A stretch of 64,000 bases of DNA from Phycisphaerales bacterium. Lineage in GTDB: Bacteria; Planctomycetota; Phycisphaerae; UBA1845; UTPLA1. Positions 1 through 8,247 of the stretch are shown here, piece after piece. Every line of letters begins with the position of its first letter. Positions within the stretch are counted from its first letter, which is position 1. The position numbers and the translations under genes are program-made. The DNA lies in assembly GCA_020639075.1 (NCBI GenBank), contig JACKHI010000001.1:4216001-4280000 (forward strand), written 5' to 3'. Under the pieces are notes generated by a model. That model saw nothing but the letters and a program-made list of their open reading frames with translations. It did not search any database and had not been told where the DNA came from.

Positions 1-167
1 AGCTTGAGGCCCGGGGCCTGTTCGACGACTCGGGAGAGCTCCTCCTGAATCTCGAGGATACACAGCTCGTCGAGGATCTTTCGGTCCGAGAACTCGACGA
101 TCTTGACGCCGTCGAAATCATTGGTCTTCAGTCGCGTTGCCTGCTCCGCCATCGTGATGGTCTCCAT
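1..167 (-). CDS. STAS-domain protein, anti-sigma factor antagonist-like (partial)
   Basis: The protein runs off the left edge of the window, so only about 50-55 N-terminal residues are visible. They read MAEQATRLKTNDFDGVKIVE and continue through FSDRKILDELCILEIQEEL. The pattern of a short beta strand, then FSD, then a helix resembles the start of STAS/SpoIIAA-type anti-sigma factor antagonists, which switch sigma factors by binding a kinase or anti-sigma partner in the cytoplasm. Two in-frame ATG codons, at 167 and 152, could start it. The serine that would be phosphorylated lies outside the window. The gene is divergent from the peptidase gene at 509. Family assignment is moderate because the sequence is short. 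Confidence 0.5.
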   Translation of the reverse strand, partial: METITMAEQATRLKTNDFDGVKIVEFSDRKILDELCILEIQEELSRVVEQAPGLK

Positions 168-508
168 TGGGCGCCGACAAGTCCTGGCCGGTTCCGGGTC
201 GGATTCTAGCGAAAATCCGACGCTGACGCCAACGAACGGGGCGCCGAGGTCCTCCGCAACAGTCCGCTCTGAGAAATCAACCGGCGCGCGGCCGATTCGG
301 GGGTAAGCCGCCGCCGACTTCGTTCGTGCGGGCGCTCAAAACACCCGCCGTGTCTTCGTGCGCCCTGGTCGGTCGCCCGCAGTCGTGTCGTTAGCCGCCG
401 ATGCATGCACCGTTTGCAATACCAGTGGGATTCCATTACGACCCCCGAATCGTCCCGAGTGGGGAACCCAACAAATCCAATCGCGTGTTTCAACGAGGAG
501 TGACTGCC
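168..508. other. Divergent intergenic region, no gene seen
   Basis: About 340 bases between the divergent STAS and S9-peptidase genes. Apart from the ribosome-binding site GAGGAG at 495-500 for the right-hand gene, I see no hairpin, repeat or convincing promoter. It should hold promoters for both genes. Confidence 0.4.
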
Positions 509-2629
509 ATGCGGAGCTTTTGCAGCCGTCGATCTTGTGCCATCGGAATCCTGGTGACGGCGGTGACGTCGTTCACCTTCGCGGCCGAACGGGGGATGAC
601 GCCTCGTGATGTGTCCGGGCTGGACTATGTCGGCTCCGCGTTGATGTCTCCTGACGGAAGTCGGATCGCCTACACACTGTCGCGGCCGCAGAATCCGTTT
701 CGCGACTATGCGGAATTCGAGGCTGGGTACGAGGACGGCGGACCGAAGACGGAACTTCATGTCATGAACGTCGCGGACGGGTCGAGCACGGCCTACATGA
801 CGTCGGGTTCCTTCGGCGGCCTGAAATGGACGCCCGACGGTTCGGCGCTGTCCTTCACGGCGAAGCGCGGCGACGACGAGAATCGGTGTCTTTATGTTCT
901 GCGGCTCTCGGGCGGCGAAGCGCAGCGCGTGCTCGCCCACGAGACCGACATCGGCGACTACTCGTGGCATCCGGGCGGCCGAAGCGTGGCGTTCATCGCC
1001 GGCCCGAAGGACGACAAGAAAAAGAAGGAGATGGAGAAGAAGGGCTTCATGGCGGAGGTCTACGAAGAGGAACTGCACAACCACAGCGTCTGGATCGGGG
1101 AACTGTCGGACGGGTTCAATCCGCATCGGAAGCTGGACATCGATGGGAACGTGCTGAGCGTTGATTGGAGCCCGCAGGGAGATCGACTGCTGACGAAGGT
1201 CTCGCCGACGCCGTTGATCGACGACGAGTACATGGCGACGCGGATTCGCATTGTCAGCCCGGAGACCGGTGAGGTGCTCACGCGGATCGAGAATCCCGGC
1301 AAGCTGGGGAGCGTGGAGTGGAGCCCCGACGGTCAGAACGTCGCGATGATATCCGCGGCGGACATCAACGATCCGGCGGAAGGGCGATTGATGGTCGTCT
1401 CGTCGAACGGCGGCGAGATGCGCGACTTGATTCCGAACTACGCCGGGCACGTCAAGGCGATCGCGTGGGACGGCGACAACACGATCAAGTTCCTGGGAGA
1501 TGAGGGTTGCGAGTCGGTCTTCGGAGAAGTGGACATCGACGGCACGGGCCTCAAGAAAATCGTGGACACGGGCGGACCGATTCTGGAAAGCCTGAGTCTG
1601 TCGAAAGTCGGCGACGCCGCGGCATTTGTGGCGACGTCTCCCACGCACTATCGGGAATTGTTCACCATGAAGCACGGCGACGCGGCGCCGAAGCGGATGA
1701 CGATCACAAATCCCTGGCTGAGCGAGATCGAATTCGGCGAGCAGAGCGTCGTCAAATACAACGCGCGCGACGGGATGGAACTCGAGGGGATCCTGATCAA
1801 GCCGGTGAATCATGAACCCGGGACGCGCGTGCCGTGCATTGTCTGTGTCCATGGCGGTCCCGAGGCGCATGAGAGCAACGGATGGCAGACGCACTATTCG
1901 CGACCCGGGCAGGTCGCCGCGGCGAAGGGGTTCGCCGTCTTCTATCCGAATTATCGCGGCAGCACGGGGCGCGGCGTCGAGTTCAGCAAGCTGAGCCAGG
2001 GACGCTACGGGCTCGAGGAATTCGACGACGTTGTGGATGGCGTGGACCATCTGGTCTCGATCGGTCTGGTCGACAAGGATCGCGTCGGCATCACGGGCGG
2101 GTCATACGGCGGCTACGCGTCGGCGTGGGGCGCGACGGCGCTGACGGAGCACTTCGCGGCGAGTGTGATGTTCGTCGGGATCAGCGAGCAGTTCAGCAAG
2201 TTCGGCACGACGGATATTCCGAATGAGATGCATCTGGTTCACTCGCGGACGTGGCCGTGGAAGGACGTCGAGATGTTCCGGCGATCGAGTCCGATCGCGT
2301 ACGCGGAGCAGGCGCGGACGCCGATTCTGATCATGCACGGGAAAGCCGATACGCGCGTGCATCCGAGTCAGTCGATGGTGCTGTATCGCTATCTGAAGAC
2401 GATCGGAAAGGTGCCGGTTCGGCTCGTGTTCTATCCGGGCGAAGGGCACGGCAATCGCAAGGCGGGGGCGCGGCTGGATTACAACATGCGGATGATGCGC
2501 TGGATGGAGCAGTATCTGGCGCCGGGGAATCATCGAAATGATCCGCCGCCGCCGCATGAGCTGGACTACGGGCTGCCGGAAAAGAAGAAGAACGACAAGA
2601 AGGAAGGGGATGACGCCGCGGCGGCGTGA
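509..2629 (+). CDS. S9 family peptidase (acylaminoacyl-peptidase/DPP-IV type), exported
   Basis: A 706-residue serine peptidase of the prolyl oligopeptidase clan, expected to release acyl-amino acids or dipeptides from short peptides. Residues 1-30 form a signal peptide (basic start, then an Ala/Val/Thr-rich core). Next come beta-propeller repeats of PD40/WD40 type, recognisable by repeated WSPDG/WTPDG. The C-terminal alpha/beta-hydrolase domain has the nucleophile in GGSYGGYAS (Ser532), then HGKADTRVH for the aspartate region and GEGHG for histidine. The tail is a Lys/Asp-rich stretch (EKKKNDKKEGDD). I chose the ATG at 509 because GAGGAG lies 8 nt upstream and the signal peptide follows directly; an in-frame start at 401 would add a basic non-signal extension. 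Two hairpin repeats follow the stop. Confidence 0.9.
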   Translation: MRSFCSRRSCAIGILVTAVTSFTFAAERGMTPRDVSGLDYVGSALMSPDGSRIAYTLSRPQNPFRDYAEFEAGYEDGGPKTELHVMNVADGSSTAYMTSGSFGGLKWTPDGSALSFTAKRGDDENRCLYVLRLSGGEAQRVLAHETDIGDYSWHPGGRSVAFIAGPKDDKKKKEMEKKGFMAEVYEEELHNHSVWIGELSDGFNPHRKLDIDGNVLSVDWSPQGDRLLTKVSPTPLIDDEYMATRIRIVSPETGEVLTRIENPGKLGSVEWSPDGQNVAMISAADINDPAEGRLMVVSSNGGEMRDLIPNYAGHVKAIAWDGDNTIKFLGDEGCESVFGEVDIDGTGLKKIVDTGGPILESLSLSKVGDAAAFVATSPTHYRELFTMKHGDAAPKRMTITNPWLSEIEFGEQSVVKYNARDGMELEGILIKPVNHEPGTRVPCIVCVHGGPEAHESNGWQTHYSRPGQVAAAKGFAVFYPNYRGSTGRGVEFSKLSQGRYGLEEFDDVVDGVDHLVSIGLVDKDRVGITGGSYGGYASAWGATALTEHFAASVMFVGISEQFSKFGTTDIPNEMHLVHSRTWPWKDVEMFRRSSPIAYAEQARTPILIMHGKADTRVHPSQSMVLYRYLKTIGKVPVRLVFYPGEGHGNRKAGARLDYNMRMMRWMEQYLAPGNHRNDPPPPHELDYGLPEKKKNDKKEGDDAAAA

Positions 2630-2690
2630 TTGTTAGGGCAGTCGCTGTACTTCGGAATTGCAGCGAGGACAGACGCGATGGTCACGCCAA

Positions 2691-2778
2691 CATGCCGACC
2701 TTTGGGGTCGGCATGGCACCCGGCGAGGATGAACGCGCTTGGCGGGCGGCCAGCATGCCGACCTTGCGGGTCGGCATG
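2691..2778 (+). repeat. Tandem pair of 10-bp-stem hairpin repeats
   Basis: Two near-identical stem-loops, at 2691-2715 and 2754-2778, 63 bases apart. Each has arms CATGCCGACC and GGTCGGCATG around a 5-nt loop (TTTGG and TTGCG). Each is followed by GCACCCGGCG or GCATCCGGCG. The same hairpin plus tail recurs at 14352. They lie 62 bases after the S9-peptidase stop. The rest of the 2630-2978 gap holds only the predicted parA-like promoter. Confidence 0.85.
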
Positions 2779-2842
2779 GCATCCGGCGCCCGGCGGCGCG
2801 GCGGCTGCTGAATGGGTGTGAATTGTCCGTGCTGCGATCGTC

Positions 2843-2872
2843 TTGGCGTTGGCGCGGCGGTTACCTTACAAT
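2843..2872 (+). promoter_or_regulatory. Predicted sigma-70-type promoter for the ParA-like gene
   Basis: TTGGCG at 2843-2848 (4/6 to consensus), an 18-nt spacer, then TACAAT at 2867-2872 (5/6). It lies about 105 bases before the start codon at 2979. Prediction from sequence only. Confidence 0.35.
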
Positions 2873-2978
2873 TCTGCAGCAGAGAAACTTACGGGCGTCC
2901 GGATGACGCCTGGCGTCGCATTCAATGCCGGCTGACTCGTCGTGCTCATTCCGCAGATGAAACAGTCGGCTCTGATGG

Positions 2979-4112
2979 ATGGATTGTGCAATGGAGTGCA
3001 TTGCGGTCATTAACCAGAAGGGCGGCGTCGGCAAGACGTCGACGGCGGTCAATCTGGGGGCCGGCCTCGGGCAGCGCGGCAAGCGGATGCTCCTGATCGA
3101 TCTCGATCCGCAGGGCCATCTCACGACGCATTTCGGCTTAGACGAAGCCGCGCCCGACAAGGGCGTGTACGAGGTTCTGACCGGCAGCCTGCCGCTCAGC
3201 GAGGCGATTCATACCTATTCCCCGTCGATCGACATCGTGCCGGCGCACGTCGACCTCGCTGCTGCCGAGACGGAGCTGGTCAGCGTCGTCGGTCGCGAGG
3301 TCATTCTGCGTGATGCGTTGCGTGGTGGGGACTGGCCCTACGACATCGTCATGTTCGACTGCCCGCCGTCGCTCGGCGTGTTGTCGTTGAATGCGATGTG
3401 CGCGGCGAATCGGGTCCTTATTCCCGTGCAGCCGCATTTCCTGGCGTTGCAGGGAACGGGCAAGCTGTTCGAGACAATTCTCCTCGTCAATCAACGGATC
3501 AACGCGGCATTGTCGGTCATGGGGATCGCCATCTGCCTGAATGACGCCGGGACTCGGCTGTCGTCCGAAGTCGTGGACGATCTGAGCGCCTTTCTGGATT
3601 CGCATCGGGATTCGAACGTCCCGTGGTGCAACGCGAGAATCTTCAATTCCCGCATTCGGCGGAACGTGAAGCTGGCGGAATGCCCCAGCTACGGCCAGTC
3701 GATTTTTGAATACGCTCCTCGGAGCAACGGTGCGACGGATTACCTGGCGCTGGCGGATGAAGTGCTTGCCGTTCTGAGCGGCCGCGCTCTGCCGGTCGCG
3801 GTTGAAACGACGGATCAAATCGACGACGAATCATCCGATGCAGATGTGGAGACGGCAGAAGCGGACGTGTCGATCGCCGCGGAAACAGTCGACGGGATGG
3901 CCGGAGACGACGCGTCGACTTCGGAGGATGCGCCCCGGGAAACCCCGATGAAAGCGGCCGTTGAGTCGGCGTCCAAGCCTTTGAAGGGTGCGGAAGTGCA
4001 TCGCGCACCCGCTGAAGACGTGGCGATGGCAGGTGACGCAGGTGCGATCGCACCCATCCGGAAGGCTCCTGCACGGAAGCCGCCGTCCGTCGCAAATCGA
4101 CAGGCGTCTTAA
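2979..4112 (+). CDS. ParA/Soj-family ATPase with acidic C-terminal extension
   Basis: A 377-residue P-loop ATPase of the ParA/MinD superfamily, whose members dimerise on ATP, bind DNA or membrane, and position chromosomes, plasmids or other cargo. The deviant Walker A motif KGGVGKTS starts at residue 14, followed by LIDLDPQGHLT and FDCPPSLGVLSLNA. Residues 1 to about 265 cover the full ParA fold. The last 110 residues are Ala/Asp/Glu-rich low complexity ending in basic residues, which typical ParA proteins lack. No ParB gene or parS-like cluster is nearby, so a cargo other than the chromosome is possible. ATG at 2979 and at 2991 are both plausible starts. A VanZ-like gene follows 9 bases downstream. 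Confidence 0.85.
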   Translation: MDCAMECIAVINQKGGVGKTSTAVNLGAGLGQRGKRMLLIDLDPQGHLTTHFGLDEAAPDKGVYEVLTGSLPLSEAIHTYSPSIDIVPAHVDLAAAETELVSVVGREVILRDALRGGDWPYDIVMFDCPPSLGVLSLNAMCAANRVLIPVQPHFLALQGTGKLFETILLVNQRINAALSVMGIAICLNDAGTRLSSEVVDDLSAFLDSHRDSNVPWCNARIFNSRIRRNVKLAECPSYGQSIFEYAPRSNGATDYLALADEVLAVLSGRALPVAVETTDQIDDESSDADVETAEADVSIAAETVDGMAGDDASTSEDAPRETPMKAAVESASKPLKGAEVHRAPAEDVAMAGDAGAIAPIRKAPARKPPSVANRQAS

Positions 4113-4121
4113 AATAGACTG

Positions 4122-4514
4122 ATGGCTGAGACTCGCCAGATCGCGTCGCGGATTGTCCGGCAATTGAGCGTCGCCGGATGTGTCTGCCTTTACGCGGGCG
4201 CGTTCGTGATGACGCATCTTCCGCCCGGGCGCGTTCCGGGCGCCGGACTCATCAATGACAAAGTGCTGCACTTCACGGGCTACGCGGGCCTCGGCATCGC
4301 GTCGCTGTGGACGCATTTCGTCCTTGCTCGCGGCGTGTCGGGGCCGGGCCGTTTTTTCGGTGTGTGGGCATTGATGCTCTGCTATGCTCTGATGGACGAG
4401 TGGACGCAGCCCTACGTCGGCCGAAGTTTCGAGTGGAGCGATCTTGCCGCGGACGCTCTCGGTGCGCTTGTCGGTCTGAGCGCGGCGACGCTGATCGTTC
4501 GCCGGCGCGTGTGA
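4122..4514 (+). CDS. VanZ-like small membrane protein
   Basis: A 130-residue integral membrane protein with about four hydrophobic segments. It matches the short VanZ-like family: NDKVLHFTGYAGLG near residue 45, and the later block ALMDEWTQPYVGRSFEWSDL leading into DALGALVG. The conserved aspartates, the lysine-histidine pair and WSDLAADALG are typical of the family. Its founder VanZ confers low-level teicoplanin resistance; most members have no known function. It starts 9 bases after the ParA-like stop and is probably co-transcribed with it and with the binding-protein gene that begins 7 bases downstream. Confidence 0.8.
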   Translation: MAETRQIASRIVRQLSVAGCVCLYAGAFVMTHLPPGRVPGAGLINDKVLHFTGYAGLGIASLWTHFVLARGVSGPGRFFGVWALMLCYALMDEWTQPYVGRSFEWSDLAADALGALVGLSAATLIVRRRV

Positions 4515-4520
4515 TACAAC

Positions 4521-5573
4521 GTGAGTAACAAGAAGCACATATCGAGGCGGCAGAGTCATCGTGATCGCCGCGTGCGCGTGCGGCCGCTGTGGCTGCTTGC
4601 GCTGGCAGTCTGCGCAGCGACGGCGGCGTGCGACGCCCGTGACAGTTCGCGCTCCACCGCCCCGCGAGTGACGACGCGGATTGCCGTTGTAGGGACGTCC
4701 GACGACGATCCGGCCTGGGACGTCATTCGAGTGGTCGCCGGGAAGATTGTCGCCGAATCGCCGAACATGAGCGTGTCCTTCCATGCACCGAAGGACGGGA
4801 CGCCTGCGGGACAGCAGGCGGTTGTGGCGGAGTTGCAGTCCGCGAAAGTGAGTGCGGTTTGCGTGATGCCGAACGATCCGGAGTCGTTGCGTGACGGTGT
4901 GCGCGACCTGATTCAGAGCGGTAAGCCCGTTGTGCTACTGGGGTTCGATATCCCGGGTTCGCTGCGAAGTATCTACGTCGGCCCGAACGAACTGGAAGTC
5001 GGTCAGGCGGCGGCGACGGCGTGCGTTCGCCTGCTGCCGGACGATCGTCGAACGGTGATGCTCTTGCACGCGGGGTTGGATAGCCCCACATACGGGGCTC
5101 GTTACACAGGTTTTAAGTCGCAGCAGCGCCTGGAGCCGAACAGTGAGTTGTTCAAGGAGTTCGACTGCGGTGGGAACGGCGTCAAAGGCCAGCAGATCAT
5201 TCGGCGGCAGTCGCGGTTGTATCCGCGCGTCGGCGGATGGGTGTTGCTCGACGACTGGCCCTTGCGTCGGTTGAATGACAGCGAGTCGCTCGTTCCTTTG
5301 GGGTGCTCCCTAATTGTCTGCCGCGACGACCCGAAGTACTTTGCCGCCGTGCGGCGCGGGGACATTGACGCGCTGGTGACATACGACCTTTATCGTGCAG
5401 TCAGCGAGGCTGTTCGCGCCTCGATTCGGCTTGCTCAACATCGAAACGACATTCCGGTCGATCGAATTGTGATGCCGGTTGAGGTTGTCACGACGGAGGA
5501 CATTGACTGGCATGAAGAACGATGGCGATTGTGGCGAATGGGCATCGCCGGCAATGCCCCGGAACGGGAATAG
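4521..5573 (+). CDS. Periplasmic sugar-binding-type lipoprotein (LacI/RbsB-like fold)
   Basis: A 350-residue periplasmic-binding-protein-like lipoprotein. After a basic N-terminus and the hydrophobic stretch WLLALAVCAATAAC comes a cysteine suited to lipidation. The mature part begins IAVVGTSDDDPAWDVIRVV and then shows QQAVVAELQSAKVSAVCVMP and GKPVVLLGFDI, the order seen in ribose/xylose-type binding proteins (Peripla_BP_4), which feed ABC transporters or act as sensors. No permease or ATPase gene is adjacent, so the ligand and partner are unknown. Translation probably starts at the GTG at 4521, 6 bases after the VanZ-like stop, which suggests coupling. Confidence 0.75.
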   Translation: MSNKKHISRRQSHRDRRVRVRPLWLLALAVCAATAACDARDSSRSTAPRVTTRIAVVGTSDDDPAWDVIRVVAGKIVAESPNMSVSFHAPKDGTPAGQQAVVAELQSAKVSAVCVMPNDPESLRDGVRDLIQSGKPVVLLGFDIPGSLRSIYVGPNELEVGQAAATACVRLLPDDRRTVMLLHAGLDSPTYGARYTGFKSQQRLEPNSELFKEFDCGGNGVKGQQIIRRQSRLYPRVGGWVLLDDWPLRRLNDSESLVPLGCSLIVCRDDPKYFAAVRRGDIDALVTYDLYRAVSEAVRASIRLAQHRNDIPVDRIVMPVEVVTTEDIDWHEERWRLWRMGIAGNAPERE

Positions 5574-5581
5574 ACTGCACA

Positions 5582-5609
5582 TCGACACGCCTGCGCGCTA
5601 TCGTATAAT
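5582..5609 (+). promoter_or_regulatory. Predicted sigma-70 promoter
   Basis: TCGACA at 5582-5587 (5/6 to TTGACA), a 16-nt spacer, and a perfect TATAAT at 5604-5609. It lies 9 bases after the stop of the binding-protein gene and would give a leader of about 55 nt for the gene at 5671. This is the best housekeeping-type promoter I saw in the window. Confidence 0.5.
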
Positions 5610-5670
5610 CGCGAAGGCTGCCTGACCGCGTGCGTCGGGGCGCTTCAAGAATCGAATCTCGCCGCAACTC

Positions 5671-6801
5671 ATGTTGAAACAATACGTAAGCATCCTGTTC
5701 TTCAGTCTGTTCTGTTCGAGCGCCGGTTGTTCGAACATCGTCAAGTTCGCAGTGGACAAGACCCAACCGCGGGGCGTCCAGCGCGAGGGCGTTGTCTATT
5801 ACGTCGGCGGCGCCGGGCCGGTGGGCAACATCGGTTCCTTCGACATACCGCGCGGATTGCGGGATGCGGGCTTTGGCGGGGTTGTGGAAGTTTATCCGTG
5901 GCAAAGTTGGACGCATGCGGGCGATCAATTGAATATCACCCGGAATCGCGAGAAGGCGGCGGAACTGGCGGATCAGATTCAGCGTTTTCGCAGGCAGAAT
6001 CCGGACGCGCCGATTCACATCGTCGCGCTGTCGGCGGGAACGGGAATTGCGACTTTTGCACTCGAGTATCTGCCTGAGTCGACCAAGGTCGACAACGTCG
6101 CCTATCTCGGATGCAGCATGTCGGCGCAACACGACATGACGCGAGCCTTGCGACGCGTTCGCGGCAAGCTCTACGTCCTGCATGCGCCGGGCGATGCCGT
6201 GCTCAGCAATCTCGTCTGGTACACGGGGACTGTCGATCGGAAGGAAAGCCGCGACGGCATTGCGGGTCTCGAGGGTTTTCACCATATCTCCTCGCCCTAT
6301 CCGGATACCGACGCGCAATATGAGAAGCTGGTCAACGTGTCGTATCGCAATGAGTTTCGTGATGCCGGATACGACGGCGGCCATGTGTCGGCCACGACGA
6401 AGACGTTCGTCCAGTTCTACCTGGCGCCGGCGTTGATGGACAACGATCGCCGGCTCGTCGGCAATACGCGTCGCGCGCCGTATCGATCGCCGTTTCTTGC
6501 GAATTCCCGCGACACGGCGCGGCGGCCTGAACCGCGACGTTCGACGGCGTCGCGCGACGTTGTGGATCCGCTCCGTCGCCCGGAGCCGGTCGTCGCGGAG
6601 ACGTACCCGGATGGAACGACGCTGAACGCCGACGCCGCGCCGGACGCCGTCGAGAACTCGGCGGGTCAGGCGGAACCGGCGGTTGCCGAAGACTACGCGG
6701 GAGATTCGGCGCCGCAGGCATGGAGCGGGTCGGATTCGGGCGAGGCGCCGGCGGATCCTGTCGCCGCGGAACCCTCGTCGCCGGAGGGGATCGACGGATG
6801 A
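5671..6801 (+). CDS. Lipoprotein with alpha/beta-hydrolase-like fold
   Basis: A 376-residue predicted lipoprotein. The signal peptide MLKQYVSILFFSLFCSSAGC ends in the lipobox SAGC. The body contains HIVALSAGTG, a GxSxG nucleophile-elbow-like motif after a hydrophobic strand, and later LYVLHAPGDAVLSN, which could carry the acid residue. A histidine near GFHHISSPY or GGHVSA could complete a triad. I cannot assign a substrate. The last 120 residues are Pro/Glu/Ala-rich and look disordered. The stop overlaps the start of the TetR gene by ATGA, so the two are translationally coupled and probably functionally linked. A strong promoter-like sequence lies at 5582. Confidence 0.65.
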   Translation: MLKQYVSILFFSLFCSSAGCSNIVKFAVDKTQPRGVQREGVVYYVGGAGPVGNIGSFDIPRGLRDAGFGGVVEVYPWQSWTHAGDQLNITRNREKAAELADQIQRFRRQNPDAPIHIVALSAGTGIATFALEYLPESTKVDNVAYLGCSMSAQHDMTRALRRVRGKLYVLHAPGDAVLSNLVWYTGTVDRKESRDGIAGLEGFHHISSPYPDTDAQYEKLVNVSYRNEFRDAGYDGGHVSATTKTFVQFYLAPALMDNDRRLVGNTRRAPYRSPFLANSRDTARRPEPRRSTASRDVVDPLRRPEPVVAETYPDGTTLNADAAPDAVENSAGQAEPAVAEDYAGDSAPQAWSGSDSGEAPADPVAAEPSSPEGIDG

Positions 6802-7427
6802 GCGGCGGATCGACATCGCGTCGCATGAAGGCCGACGATCGCCGGCAGCACCTGCTCGAAGCGGCGATCAGTTGCTTCTCGCAATACGGATACCAGGGCA
6901 CAACGACGGCGCGACTGGCAAGGGCGGCGCAAGTGTCGGAACCCGTGCTCTATCGCCATTTCAAAAGCAAACAGGAGCTGTTTGCTTCGCTCGTCGAGGA
7001 AGTCGGTAAGGAAGTCATTCGCGCGTGGCGGCATGCGATTGCGCCGCTCAAGTCGCCGATGGATCAGTTGCGCGTGTTGTTTCGACTGAATCCGGCGATT
7101 ACCGACCCGCGGACGAAGCAACTCTATCAAGTCATCTTCATGGCGCAGACGGAAATCGGCGATCCGAATGTCCAGGCGGCCCTGCGCGAGCACTACGAAC
7201 AATACGCACGTTTCCTTGCCAACCTGATCAAACGTGCCCAGCGGGCGGGGCAGGTGCGTCGAGACGTTTCGGCCGTGGGGCTCGCGTGGCAACTTGTCCA
7301 CGCGGCGATCGGGTTCGCCTTCATCAAGCCGCTGGCGATTCCGGGGCATGCGACGCCGGCGACTGTGGAGCAGACGATCGGTCTATTGCTCGAGATGCTG
7401 TCGGGGGATCGGCCGGGTGAAGGCTAG
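6798..7427 (+). CDS. TetR/AcrR family transcriptional regulator
   Basis: A 209-residue one-component regulator. The N-terminal DNA-binding domain (about residues 10-65) is classical: RRQHLLEAAISCFSQYGYQG, then a helix-turn-helix through TTARLARAAQVSEPVLYRHF. The C-terminal 140 residues form the ligand-binding and dimerisation domain. The ligand is unknown. The ATG at 6798 overlaps the TGA of the upstream lipoprotein gene (ATGA); an upstream in-frame start at 6720 would overlap that gene by 80 bases and is less likely. Being last in a coupled pair suggests control of the lipoprotein gene or of a membrane or lipid-related regulon. Confidence 0.9.
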   Translation: MSGGSTSRRMKADDRRQHLLEAAISCFSQYGYQGTTTARLARAAQVSEPVLYRHFKSKQELFASLVEEVGKEVIRAWRHAIAPLKSPMDQLRVLFRLNPAITDPRTKQLYQVIFMAQTEIGDPNVQAALREHYEQYARFLANLIKRAQRAGQVRRDVSAVGLAWQLVHAAIGFAFIKPLAIPGHATPATVEQTIGLLLEMLSGDRPGEG

Positions 7428-7471
7428 GCGGGTCGGGGACGTGTGTCGCTCACGTGCTTGTTAGCAGTATT

Positions 7472-7559
7472 CACTGCTCACAGAGCAGTGGCACCCGGGT
7501 CACGGAGCGGTGGCACCCGGCGCACGGCCACTTTTTCGGGTTGATGACCCGACCTACGA
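7472..7559 (-). repeat. Composite two-hairpin intergenic element
   Basis: Hairpin 1 at 7472-7490 has arms CACTGCTC and GAGCAGTG with loop ACA and is followed by GGCACCC. Hairpin 2 at 7536-7552 has arms TCGGGTT and GACCCGA with loop GAT and is followed by CCTACG. In between, GTGGCACCCGG is repeated. Hairpin 2 ends 7 bases from the stop of the minus-strand gene at 7560. The same composite recurs at 8144-8221 and, with a different hairpin 1, at 14352-14431. Confidence 0.8.
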
Positions 7560-8042
7560 CTACGGGTTCTTGCGCTTCCAGATGTAGTCCACAAGGCGGT
7601 CGAAGAGTGACGAGCGGGCGTGGGACCGGGGTGTCGGCCTGGCGCGCGAAGGTGTTTGTTTCGGCTCTGGGAAGCGCAACTCTTCCGCAGGTTCCAAGTG
7701 CCTCATCAGAAAGGCCTCGAAGTCCGGCACGCGGGTCCATGAATTCGCGATCCGCCTGACGACGTAAGGGTCATAGACGCGTTTGGCGCGGAAATTGGTC
7801 AGTGCCTTGCGCGCGAGGACGGTCGTGATCCAGCGGCCGGAAGCGCGGTGTCGCGCGATCACCTTAATCTTCTCGTAGCCGTCGCCCCAACAGACGGGAT
7901 AGCAGTGGACCTTGGCGCCGGCGCGGAGCAGCCGCGTGCCGCAGCGCGTCTCGCGTCCCCCTTCTCCAAAGGGAATCTCTTCCCGCACGTTGGCGACGAG
8001 GCACCAGACGGATTCGGGAGCCTGTTCGTCGTTTGAGGACAT
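7560..8042 (-). CDS. Conserved-looking hypothetical protein
   Basis: A 160-residue soluble protein I do not recognise. It starts MSSNDEQAPESVWCLVANVR and contains GTRLLRAGAKVHCYPVCWGD, then KVIARHRASGRWITTVLARK, and a basic, Ser/Pro-rich C-terminus ending in VDYIWKRKNP. The pattern of strands and conserved-looking Trp, Cys and Arg residues suggests a small beta-rich domain. An open frame continues upstream to 8396, but that part crosses hairpin repeats and overlaps tatA, so I start at the ATG at 8042. It has a hairpin element on each side. Confidence 0.6.
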   Translation of the reverse strand: MSSNDEQAPESVWCLVANVREEIPFGEGGRETRCGTRLLRAGAKVHCYPVCWGDGYEKIKVIARHRASGRWITTVLARKALTNFRAKRVYDPYVVRRIANSWTRVPDFEAFLMRHLEPAEELRFPEPKQTPSRARPTPRSHARSSLFDRLVDYIWKRKNP

Positions 8043-8097
8043 GGGTGGATTGTCCTCTGCCGAAGTTGCGCAGACAAGGTGATGGTCGTCAGTCTGG

Positions 8098-8120
8098 CAC
8101 CCCTGGAAGGGGGTGGGCCA
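8098..8120 (-). repeat. Hairpin of the TGGCCCACC family (variant copy)
   Basis: Read on the minus strand it is TGGCCCACCCCC, then TTCC, then AGGGGTGCC. Arms CACCCC and GGGGTG pair around CTTCCA. It resembles the family described at 51529, but the 3' conserved tail is missing, so it is a truncated or diverged copy. Confidence 0.5.
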
Positions 8121-8143
8121 CGCACGTGGTGGTTGGCGTATTG

Positions 8144-8221
8144 CACTGCTCACAGAGCAGTGGCACCCGACGCTGGTGGATTTCGCGCACGGACACTTTG
8201 TCGGGTCGATGACCCGACCTG
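8144..8221 (-). repeat. Composite two-hairpin intergenic element
   Basis: Hairpin 1 at 8144-8162: CACTGCTC, loop ACA, GAGCAGTG, then GCACCC. Hairpin 2 at 8200-8218: GTCGGGTC, loop GAT, GACCCGAC, a perfect 8-bp stem, then CTGCG. It lies 29 bases beyond the tatA stop (8248). It is the cleanest copy of the composite element also seen at 7472 and 14352. Confidence 0.85.
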
Positions 8222-8247
8222 CGACAGTTCCGTTTCTTTGGATCGAA

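Noticed and set aside
206..2050. 614-residue minus-strand open frame
   Set aside because: It mirrors the S9-peptidase gene; Arg/His-rich composition and no motifs mark it as a high-G+C antisense shadow.
5488..6816. 442-residue minus-strand open frame
   Set aside because: Antisense shadow of the lipoprotein gene at 5671; extremely Arg-rich, no recognisable domain.
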